In this document: positions 1 through 5,450 of the stretch, piece after piece
How positions within the stretch are numbered: position 1 is the stretch's first letter
How the letters are laid out: each line of letters starts with the position of its first letter
From: Endomicrobiia bacterium
GTDB taxonomy: Bacteria > Elusimicrobiota > Endomicrobiia > Endomicrobiales > Endomicrobiaceae
Length of the DNA: 6,610 bases
Direction: 5' to 3'
NCBI GenBank assembly: GCA_009782015.1
Contig: WQUP01000052.1
Location: forward strand, 1 to 6,610
Notes under the pieces: generated by a model
What the model was told of the DNA's origin: nothing
The model's input: only the letters and a program-made list of their open reading frames with translations
Database searches by the model: none
Translations under genes and position numbers: made by a program

Positions 1-375
1 GCCGTTTTTCAGTATTTCGGCCAGCAGCATGTGAAGTTTGGCTATCTCGTCCGTTTTTTCAAGGCGGCAGACAAGCTTATCGCCCTTTTGCGCATCCGAG
101 AAAAACACGAAGCTGCGCGCGCTTACCAAAAAACCTTTTGAAACTTTGCTTTTTTTAAGAGTTTTCTGATAAATATCGTGCGCCGCAAAAGATTGCGCCG
201 CGACTTCCACCATTGCGGCGCGAGAGAACAAACCGTTTTCGTCAAGAAAAATGCAGTCGGACGGAACTGCAAATTCCGTTGTCCCTTTAGCGCTTTCCGA
301 ACTGATTATTTTATCCACAAGCAGCATGGGCGGCCTATGGAACATTTTATCGGCAAGATTGAATTTAGATAACAT
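1..375 (-). CDS. Hotdog-fold 3-hydroxyacyl-ACP dehydratase, FabZ/ApeP-like (3' end cut by window)
   Basis: My translation from the ATG at 375-373 gives 125 residues open to the window edge, so the C-terminus is missing. Residues 13-21 read HRPPMLLVD, matching the HRxPFLLVD signature at the start of FabZ-type dehydratases. Residues 55-61 read MVEVAAQ, matching the central-helix segment (EAMAQ) that carries the acidic catalytic residue, here Glu57. The usual GHFPGxPxxPG loop with the catalytic His is absent; residues 41-54 (CIFLDENGLFSRAA) take its place, as I recall for ApeP-type dehydratases of aryl-polyene clusters. The family dehydrates 3-hydroxyacyl-ACP to trans-2-enoyl-ACP in the cytoplasm. 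The start lies 7 bp after the stop of the upstream gene with only a weak ribosome-binding site; Met11 is an alternative start. The hotdog fold call is firm; activity and the ApeP assignment are inference. Confidence 0.78.
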   Translation of the reverse strand, partial: MLSKFNLADKMFHRPPMLLVDKIISSESAKGTTEFAVPSDCIFLDENGLFSRAAMVEVAAQSFAAHDIYQKTLKKSKVSKGFLVSARSFVFFSDAQKGDKLVCRLEKTDEIAKLHMLLAEILKNG

Positions 376-382
376 TTTAATC

Positions 383-772
383 TTAGTTAGAATAATTCAG
401 GCTGTACTGTATGCTTTTATCGAGATTTTCGACCCAATTGTTGTATTTCGAATGAATAACATTCTTTTTGGCGTTATATTTCATTTCGGAACTGTTTTTG
501 TACTCGATAGTATATCCGTCTTTGGCGTATTTTATCGTTACGGCTATCATGTGGACTCTGATATTGAGAACCGCCTCAATCTCGCCGTCTGCGGTTTTAG
601 ACGCAATCCATCCGCGTTTTTTTGCTCCGGCAAGTATGGCTTTTTCGACCTGGGCGTCGCTTTTAGCCGGAAAAGCGGTTTTTATTACATTTGGCGTCAC
701 AAGAGACGCCGCAAAAACCTGTGCGGCGCAAAACAGCAAAGACACAAACAGTACGGCTAAAATTTTTTTCAT
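383..772 (-). CDS. Small secreted (periplasmic) protein of unknown function
   Basis: The product is 129 residues. MKK is followed by a hydrophobic stretch (residues 4-20) ending VFA-AS, a classic type I signal peptide. The only nearby Cys is preceded by LLF, not a lipobox, so I call it soluble periplasmic rather than a lipoprotein. The mature part has a run of conserved-looking residues: AKKRGW near 50-55, then NIRVHMIAVTI, YTIEY, MKYN, and IHSKYNNWVENLD near the C-terminus. This resembles a family of about 120-residue lipoproteins or periplasmic proteins (GW, LxxR-H, Y-I-Y, YN-WV-NLD) that I recall from Gram-negative genomes; no function is known to me. I prefer the ATG at 772 over the one at 784 because a GGAG (779-782) sits 6 nt before 772, whereas 784 has no site. 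It lies between the acyltransferase and the dehydratase, suggesting an envelope role linked to the lipid product. Confidence 0.82.
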   Translation of the reverse strand: MKKILAVLFVSLLFCAAQVFAASLVTPNVIKTAFPAKSDAQVEKAILAGAKKRGWIASKTADGEIEAVLNIRVHMIAVTIKYAKDGYTIEYKNSSEMKYNAKKNVIHSKYNNWVENLDKSIQYSLNYSN

Positions 773-806
773 GTCAATCTCCATTTTAACTGCGGCAGCT
801 GCCAGC

Positions 807-1532
807 TCAATTATTTTTCTGCAGTTCCTCGACTATTTTTTCTTTAACATACCGCGCCATTCTCAAGCCCCCGGCCTCAAAACCGAACGCCTGCGGCGAA
901 ACGGCTTCAAGCCGAACGTAAGATACGGGAACTTTTTTCGGGAAATATCTTCCCCGCGGCAGCATTTCGTCAAGACCTTTTATGGCAAAAGGCACTACGT
1001 CTGCTCCCGTTTTTACCGCTATTTCAAAAGCCAAAGTGCGAAAGCGCCCGATGTTGACGCTCCTCGTTCCTTCCGGAAAAATTGCTATATGAAGTCCTTC
1101 GGCAAGTTTGCCGGCGGCTAAAGCTATAATGTCTTCGGAACGTTTTCCGTCGGTATTGATATATCCGGCTTTTTCGATGAACTTGCCGAAAAAAATTATT
1201 TTAAACGGCCATCCTTTTGCTATGCACACTAAGTTTTTTATTCCGAAATCAAAAAACAAAAAAGTGTCGTACATGCACGGGTGGTTTGCTACGAGAACCG
1301 AAGGTTTTTGCGGGAAAGGCGATTTTTCTATGATTTTTTTCGAAAACCCCGATGCCCCGAAAATAGCCAGCTGCACGGCTTTTCCCGAAAAATAAAGAAA
1401 ACTTCTGATCTGGCTTTCTTTATATCCCGTCAGATAAAAATACGGATATGCAAGCATGCCGGTCATAAACAGCCATGCATAAGCCGCGGCTGCAAAAGGA
1501 AAAGCGTAAATGTACTTGAAAAAATCGGTCAT
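807..1532 (-). CDS. 1-acyl-glycerol-3-phosphate acyltransferase family protein (PlsC/LPLAT)
   Basis: A 241-residue membrane-associated acyltransferase. It carries the family's two hallmark motifs: HPCMYD at residues 84-89 (HX4D, catalytic His84 and Asp89) and FPEGTRS at 152-158 (acyl-acceptor binding). Residues 9-36 are hydrophobic and probably anchor the protein in the inner membrane. PlsC-family enzymes move an acyl chain from acyl-ACP or acyl-CoA to a lysophospholipid or similar acceptor. Its gene starts 3 bp after the ACP stop, so a carrier-bound chain made by this operon is the likely donor. Relatives with the same motifs occur in aryl-polyene clusters as well as in phospholipid synthesis. 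A housekeeping plsC role cannot be excluded, but the placement inside a ketosynthase/ACP operon argues for a dedicated one. Confidence 0.9.
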   Translation of the reverse strand: MTDFFKYIYAFPFAAAAYAWLFMTGMLAYPYFYLTGYKESQIRSFLYFSGKAVQLAIFGASGFSKKIIEKSPFPQKPSVLVANHPCMYDTFLFFDFGIKNLVCIAKGWPFKIIFFGKFIEKAGYINTDGKRSEDIIALAAGKLAEGLHIAIFPEGTRSVNIGRFRTLAFEIAVKTGADVVPFAIKGLDEMLPRGRYFPKKVPVSYVRLEAVSPQAFGFEAGGLRMARYVKEKIVEELQKNN

Positions 1533-1535
1533 TTT

Positions 1536-1796
1536 TTACTTTTTAGCGGCTTCTTTTGTCAGGTTTTCGATATAGTCGTAAAGATCGTTAAGCGTCATTA
1601 TTTTGCCGACTTCGTAATTGGTCCGGAGCTTTGTTTTAAAAGCCTGCTCAAGCACTATCACCATATCCACGGCGTCAAGGCTGTCAAGCCCGAGATCCGC
1701 AAAGAAATTGGCTTCGGGTTTCATCGCCGAAGGCGAAAGTTCAAACTCTTTGCACAGAGCCTCATTGACAGTCTTTACTATTTCTTCTCTTGTCAT
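1536..1796 (-). CDS. Acyl carrier protein
   Basis: An 86-residue acyl carrier protein. Residues 35-42 read LGLDSLDA; Ser39 in the DSL motif is the expected site for the 4'-phosphopantetheine arm that holds the growing acyl chain as a thioester. The four-helix layout and acidic helix II (DAVDMVIVLEQAF) fit the family, and the length is near the usual 75-90. The start at 1796 is set by a strong AAGGAG (1803-1808) six bases upstream and by homology; the frame stays open upstream to 1910, but that part is the ketosynthase read in another frame. The ATG overlaps the ketosynthase stop as ATGA (1793-1796), which implies coupled translation. The direct ketosynthase-ACP pairing suggests a dedicated carrier rather than the housekeeping AcpP, but this is inferred from position only. 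Confidence 0.95.
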   Translation of the reverse strand: MTREEIVKTVNEALCKEFELSPSAMKPEANFFADLGLDSLDAVDMVIVLEQAFKTKLRTNYEVGKIMTLNDLYDYIENLTKEAAKK

Positions 1797-3028
1797 TCGT
1801 ATCTCCTTACTATTAACGAACAATTTGTGCCGCCAAGGGCAAAACTGTTCTTTAAAAAAGCGTTTATTTTTAAATCGGCAGGTTGCAAGATATGCTTTAT
1901 TCCGGCGCATTCCGGATCTATATTGTCGAGATTTAACGTCGGGGCTATGCGGTTCTTTGACATCATGTCAAGCATCGCTATGAGTTCAAGACTCCCGCTT
2001 GCCGCCATGGTATGACCGATATGGCCTTTTAAACTGTTGACATGTTTATTGCTTCCGAAAACGGCGGCAATGGCCTTGCTTTCTTCCGCGTCCCCGGCCG
2101 CAGTGCCGGTGGCGTGCGCGTTTATCATGTCTATGTCTTGCGCGCTTAATGACGCGTTTTTTAAAGCGAGCTTCATACACTCGGTAATGCATTCCGTCGA
2201 AGGATGCGATATGCTTTTGGTTTCCGTATTTGTGCCGAAACCAAGAATTTCCCCGTAAATTTCGGCGTTTCTTTTCAAAGCGCTTTCCAGCGACTCTATA
2301 AAGAGCATTCCGCAGCCTTCCGAACAGACTATTCCGCATCTCCCCTCGTCAAAAGGGCGCGAAGCTTTTTGCGGAGCGTCGTTGTAACGGCTGCTTGCCG
2401 CATTCATTATCGCAAAACAGGCCGTCATTATGGGATGATATTCATCGGTTCCTCCGCATAATGCCTTGTCTATGAGGCCGCTCGCTATAAATTGGTACGC
2501 CATGCCGATATTTACAAGTCCGGTCGCACAGGCGCAAGAGTTTCCAAACCCCGGTCCTTTTATGTCAAAAGCCTGAGCGACATTTGCAAGCGGAGAGTGG
2601 TTCATAACCTGAAAAACGACCGTTGTTTTTACCGTCTCCAATTCTCTCTTTTTATATTTATCGGAAAAGTTTACCCATGTTTCCATGCTGCTTATTGTCG
2701 AGCCGAGAAACAAGGCGGTTCCTTCCGGAACGGTTTCGTATCCGGCTTTATTCAAAGCTTCTTTTACGGCTGCCGCGGCGTAGAGCGACATCTTTGACAT
2801 TGAGCGCCTAAAATGACGAGGTATGTATGAAAAATCCAAATCGTTCGGCACGGTTGAAGAAACATGACTGGTCATCTCGGGGTATGCGGCAAGCTCACCG
2901 TTAAACGTTACGCTGCTTTTGCCTTCAAGCATATTTTCCGCCAGAAGATGCGAACCTGCTCCGTAAGGAGAGACGGCTCCGGCTCCGGTTATGACCACTC
3001 TTTTTTTAAACGGATTTACTGTCGGCAT
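1793..3028 (-). CDS. Beta-ketoacyl-ACP synthase, FabF/KAS II type
   Basis: A 411-residue condensing enzyme, the usual length for FabF. The Cys-His-His triad is complete: Cys167 in CACATG, His305 in NAHATGTAAGD, and His339 in KGHIGHT (with Lys334 of the conserved KxxxGH). RPFDEGRCG near 224-232 and the C-terminal FALGGTN loop are also family signatures. It performs decarboxylative Claisen condensation of malonyl-ACP with an acyl chain. The sequence around Cys167 (GNSCACATG) and His305 (HATGTAAGD instead of the usual HGTSTPLGD) departs from typical housekeeping FabF, fitting a specialised clade such as those of aryl-polyene or similar pathways. I chose the ATG at 3028 because GAGG (3034-3037) is 5 nt upstream; ATGs at 3031 and 3052 are possible. 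Its 5' end overlaps the oxidoreductase gene by 23 bp and its stop overlaps the ACP start. Confidence 0.95.
   Translation of the reverse strand: MPTVNPFKKRVVITGAGAVSPYGAGSHLLAENMLEGKSSVTFNGELAAYPEMTSHVSSTVPNDLDFSYIPRHFRRSMSKMSLYAAAAVKEALNKAGYETVPEGTALFLGSTISSMETWVNFSDKYKKRELETVKTTVVFQVMNHSPLANVAQAFDIKGPGFGNSCACATGLVNIGMAYQFIASGLIDKALCGGTDEYHPIMTACFAIMNAASSRYNDAPQKASRPFDEGRCGIVCSEGCGMLFIESLESALKRNAEIYGEILGFGTNTETKSISHPSTECITECMKLALKNASLSAQDIDMINAHATGTAAGDAEESKAIAAVFGSNKHVNSLKGHIGHTMAASGSLELIAMLDMMSKNRIAPTLNLDNIDPECAGIKHILQPADLKINAFLKNSFALGGTNCSLIVRRYE
1803..1808 (-). promoter_or_regulatory. Ribosome-binding site that fixes the ACP start
   Basis: AAGGAG lies 6 nt before the ATG at 1796 and inside the end of the ketosynthase gene. 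It decides the ACP start against longer open-frame starts up to 1910. Confidence 0.85.
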
Positions 3029-4448
3029 CATTTCCTCTCTGCAGCATTGCATCCAGCAAAAATGACGAAATCAAAGCGCCCAAAAGGCCTGGCGTTACAA
3101 CGGCTTGTCCGGTCAAAAACAGACCTTGAATTTTTGTTACCGGCAAAATCGCGGCGTCATTTGCGCAGTGCATTATTCCGTAACCGCCGCAATAGTTTAG
3201 ATATTTTTTAAACGCCGCCGGCGCAGCCGAACAACAGTAAGAGATTTTTCCGGCCAGTTCGGGGCATATTTTTTCAAATTTGCTTTTCAGCGCTTCGGAA
3301 AATAAGCGCTTCTTTTCTTTATAATCCGGGCTTTTTCTATTCCAAAACGGCTCATCAGGCTTTACCAGCCCGACAAGGCATACCGTCTGCGGATCGGTAT
3401 TTGAAAAATTTATATACAACGGCGTTATTTCGCCGGGACTTTCGGCCGCATTAAAACTTTCCGAACCGCAAAAAGCCATATTCTCGCATCGGTATCTTTT
3501 TTCTTTGCCGCTGAGCACGCCGTACAAAACAAAAAATGAAGGCGTTTCTTCAATATCGGCGATTCTTTGCGCGTGTTTTTTACGGTAAACTTCCGGCGGA
3601 GCCATTTTTAAAAATTCTTTCGGGTGCGCCGAGACAACGCATGTTTCGCACTCGGCCAAGCCGCCGTCTTCAAAATAAACCGTTTTCACGCCTCCGGCAT
3701 TTACGGCGATTTTCACCGCCTTTTTATTTGTGAATACGCTTACCCCGTATTTCTTCAAAGCATCTTCGTAAGTGTTTATAAGCGAACCGCCGCCGCCCTT
3801 TATTTTCCATACGGAATCGTTCATTAAAGCCGTACAGCAGCAGTGAAGAACAAAAGAAACTTTTGACGGCGGCGTGCCGTAAAGCATCGATTGATACGAA
3901 AGCAAAATTTTCAGCTCTTCATCTTTGAAGTGCGCGTCCAAGACTTCCTGAAGCGTCCTGGCGTCAGAGGATAAAGCGAAAAACCTTTCAAAATCGGATA
4001 TTTGCGCCGTTCCCAGAAACGGAACGCCGGCGACAACTTTTTTCTGCAAATCAAGATATGCGGCGATAGACTCTTTTTCGTGCGGATAAGCCCGCGCCAG
4101 CGCGCTTTCAAGCCGCTGCCTTCCGAAAGGCATTTTAAACTTTTTTCCGGATTTCAAAAAATGCAGTTCGTCATAACTATCGCTGTCGCAAAGCTCGGCC
4201 GGTATGTTAAGTCCGAGTTCTTTTAAAAGCCGCCCGCCGGCTTCATTTGCGCCGAGAGCGGACGAATAGTGAAAACCCGTTTCAAAATGCGCCGATTTTC
4301 CGCTGATAACTCTGTCAAAGCCCGAAATCAGCGGAGCAATATGCGCCGCCTGCTCGGCAACAGCCACGCTCTTTCCGCGCTTTGCAAATAACAGCGCCGA
4401 AGTAAGCCCTGAAATCCCGCTGCCGATTACAATAACATCGTATTTCAT
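3006..4448 (-). CDS. FAD-dependent oxidoreductase, phytoene desaturase (CrtI)/retinol saturase-like
   Basis: A 480-residue flavoprotein. Residues 4-14 (DVIVIGSGISG) form the N-terminal Rossmann dinucleotide-binding motif, with Glu32 at the end of the second strand to hold the FAD ribose. A second conserved segment, GGGGSLINTYEDALKKYG, lies near residues 220-235, and the C-terminal FAD-closing segment GLFLTGQAVVTPGLLG near 440-455 is of the type found in CrtI, CrtISO and retinol-saturase proteins. These enzymes desaturate, isomerise or saturate conjugated double bonds. In a ketosynthase/ACP operon the likely substrate is a polyunsaturated acyl chain or its product, not necessarily a carotenoid, since no phytoene synthase is visible. 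The gene starts 34 bp after the fabG-like stop with a poor ribosome-binding site and ends inside the ketosynthase start. The family call is firm; the reaction is unknown. Confidence 0.88.
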   Translation of the reverse strand: MKYDVIVIGSGISGLTSALLFAKRGKSVAVAEQAAHIAPLISGFDRVISGKSAHFETGFHYSSALGANEAGGRLLKELGLNIPAELCDSDSYDELHFLKSGKKFKMPFGRQRLESALARAYPHEKESIAAYLDLQKKVVAGVPFLGTAQISDFERFFALSSDARTLQEVLDAHFKDEELKILLSYQSMLYGTPPSKVSFVLHCCCTALMNDSVWKIKGGGGSLINTYEDALKKYGVSVFTNKKAVKIAVNAGGVKTVYFEDGGLAECETCVVSAHPKEFLKMAPPEVYRKKHAQRIADIEETPSFFVLYGVLSGKEKRYRCENMAFCGSESFNAAESPGEITPLYINFSNTDPQTVCLVGLVKPDEPFWNRKSPDYKEKKRLFSEALKSKFEKICPELAGKISYCCSAAPAAFKKYLNYCGGYGIMHCANDAAILPVTKIQGLFLTGQAVVTPGLLGALISSFLLDAMLQRGNDADSKSV

Positions 4449-4482
4449 CTATAGAACAAACCTTTTATCTATTATCTGCAGT

Positions 4483-5220
4483 TCAGGCTCCGATTCCGCC
4501 GTTAACCTGAAAAACCTGCCCCGTTATGTAGGGCGCTTTGTCCGATGCCAAAAACGCGACAAGTTCGGAAATGTCGGAAGCTTCACCCACTCTGCCTAGA
4601 GGTATATTTTTTATTATCTGCTCCATAGGAAGCCCTTCAAGCATTTCCGTGCCGATAAATCCCGGAGAGACGGCGTTTACAAGAACATTTCTTTTTGCAA
4701 CTTCAACCGCCAGCGATTTTGTCGCTCCTATAAGACCCGCCTTTGCTGCCGAATAATTGCTTTGCCCCGGCACGCCGAAATGGGCGGCAGCGGAAGCTAT
4801 GTTGATAATTCTGCCTTCTCTTTTTCTGAGCATAAAAGGCAAAACGGTTTTTGTTATGTTGAAAAATCCGTTAAGCGTTACAGATATGACGTCTTTCCAC
4901 TCGTCTTCTTTCATCCATATCAAGAGCGTATCGCGCCGAAAACCTGCGTTGTTGATAACGGCGTAAGGCGTCTGCGTTTCCAAAAGAGGCGAAACGGCTT
5001 CATCGGTTTCTTTGAAATTAGACACATCAAACTTTAAAAGGAGGCATTGCCGCCCTGTTTTTTCTATGGCTTCTTTCGTTTTACGGGCTTCAGCGTCGTT
5101 TGAGCGGTAATTAAGCCAGATATCGAAGCCGTCTCTTGCGAGGGTTTTAGCTATATCCGCGCCTATTCCTCTGCTGCCTCCCGTAACAAAAGCTATTCTG
5201 TTTTTTAAATTTTCGGTCAT
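4483..5220 (-). CDS. 3-oxoacyl-ACP reductase, FabG-type short-chain dehydrogenase
   Basis: A 245-residue classical short-chain dehydrogenase, the standard FabG length. TGGSRGIG at residues 13-20 binds NADP(H); INNAG ends at 93; the catalytic tetrad is Asn117, Ser143, Tyr156 and Lys160 (YSAAK). VSPGFIGTEM and a C-terminal GQVFQVNGG complete the FabG pattern. It reduces 3-oxoacyl-ACP to 3-hydroxyacyl-ACP, the step between the ketosynthase and the dehydratase encoded in the same run. It is the first gene of the run, after a 223-bp intergenic region, and its ribosome-binding site is weak (GGAT, 7 nt before the ATG). FabG is close in sequence to other SDRs, but the neighbours favour ketoacyl reduction. 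A gene symbol fabG would imply the housekeeping copy, which I cannot show, so I leave it out. Confidence 0.92.
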   Translation of the reverse strand: MTENLKNRIAFVTGGSRGIGADIAKTLARDGFDIWLNYRSNDAEARKTKEAIEKTGRQCLLLKFDVSNFKETDEAVSPLLETQTPYAVINNAGFRRDTLLIWMKEDEWKDVISVTLNGFFNITKTVLPFMLRKREGRIINIASAAAHFGVPGQSNYSAAKAGLIGATKSLAVEVAKRNVLVNAVSPGFIGTEMLEGLPMEQIIKNIPLGRVGEASDISELVAFLASDKAPYITGQVFQVNGGIGA

Positions 5221-5250
5221 TTTATTTATCCGTTTGAGTAAACAGGCAAA

Positions 5251-5262
5251 GAGTTTAAACTC
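5251..5262. repeat. Perfect 12-bp palindrome GAGTTTAAACTC
   Basis: The sequence equals its own reverse complement over 12 bp and lies 30 bp upstream of the FabG-like start codon. Its position suits a repressor or activator site, or a short RNA stem. No regulator is identified. Confidence 0.5.
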
Positions 5263-5263
5263 A

Positions 5264-5317
5264 TGCTAAAATACTAAAAATAAGAGCGCTTTTTTTTGAC
5301 GGTTTCATATTTTAGCA
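5264..5317. repeat. Inverted repeat pair, 10-bp arms TGCTAAAATA / TATTTTAGCA
   Basis: The arms at 5264-5273 and 5308-5317 are exact reverse complements with a 34-bp spacer containing a run of eight T on the plus strand (5290-5297). This spacing suits two copies of one DNA-binding half-site, or a stem-loop in the operon leader. The left arm begins 1 bp after the 12-bp palindrome. Confidence 0.5.
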
Positions 5318-5354
5318 GATTATTACCGTAAAAGAAAATGCCCTGCGGCGGCGG

Positions 5355-5442
5355 AAAAACGGCGGAAGTTCGGCAGTTCGGAAGCTCGGAAGTTCGGCAA
5401 CGGCAACAACAAAGCCTTTGTCTTTGCCGAGCTGCTGAACTT
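5355..5442 (-). terminator. Possible weak terminator downstream of prfB
   Basis: Reading with prfB, the octamer-repeat hairpin starts at the stop codon and is followed about 6 nt later by five U. Stem strength is considerable but the U-tract is short and offset, so termination could be partial, with some read-through into the biosynthetic operon. Confidence 0.3.
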
Positions 5443-5450
5443 CCTAACTT
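5366..5450. repeat. Octamer repeat array in both orientations (AAGTTCGG x4, CCGAACTT-like x3)
   Basis: Four contiguous 8-bp units fill 5366-5397: AAGTTCGG, CAGTTCGG, AAGCTCGG, AAGTTCGG. After 29 bp, three inverted units fill 5427-5450: CCGAGCTG, CTGAACTT, CCTAACTT. The two blocks can fold into a long imperfect hairpin; an 11-bp stem with one mismatch pairs GGAAGTTCAGC with GCCGAACTTCC on the minus strand. The last inverted unit includes the prfB stop codon (5444-5446). On the plus strand the hairpin is followed at once by a T7 run (5452-5458); on the minus strand only a T5 follows, at 5355-5359. Confidence 0.75.

Larger units (their letters stand above)
5221..5443 (-). promoter_or_regulatory. 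Putative regulatory region upstream of the lipid-type operon
   Basis: No gene is visible in this 223-bp gap between prfB and the FabG-like gene. It holds a perfect 12-bp palindrome GAGTTTAAACTC (5251-5262), 30 bp before the first start codon. It also holds a perfect 10-bp inverted repeat, TGCTAAAATA (5264-5273) and TATTTTAGCA (5308-5317), 34 bp apart. The right part contains the octamer repeats described separately. An operator or promoter here is plausible, since this is the only long gap before seven tightly packed genes. The AT-rich TAAAAT on the minus strand at 5314-5309 could serve as a -10, but I see no matching -35, so no promoter is called with confidence. Confidence 0.35.

Noticed and set aside
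725..772. Lipoprotein signal in the small secreted protein
   Set aside because: The Cys is preceded by LLF rather than a small residue, and a type I cleavage site (VFA-AS) follows.
1797..1910. N-terminal extension of the ACP up to 1910
   Set aside because: The extra 38 residues are the ketosynthase 3' end in another frame; the good ribosome-binding site and family length support 1796.
251..2015. Plus-strand open frames of 169, 217 and 244 codons (251-760, 468-1121, 1281-2015)
   Set aside because: They lie antisense to well-supported minus-strand genes, show no domain or compositional sense, and cross several real gene boundaries.
3029..3052. Longer ketosynthase start at 3052
   Set aside because: It has no ribosome-binding site, and the added residues fall wholly in the oxidoreductase coding end; GAGG before 3028 fits better.
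3006..4448. Carotenoid biosynthesis as the operon's function
   Set aside because: Only the CrtI-like fold hints at it; no phytoene synthase, GGPP synthase or cyclase is visible and all other genes are ACP/acyl-chain genes.
5296..5324. Plus-strand promoter with TTGACG at 5296-5301
   Set aside because: The -10 candidates are poor (GATTAT at 16 bp, ATTATT at 17 bp) and there is no plus-strand gene to serve.
5366..5450. CRISPR array
   Set aside because: Units are 8 bp, contiguous and present in both orientations, with no unique spacers of uniform length.
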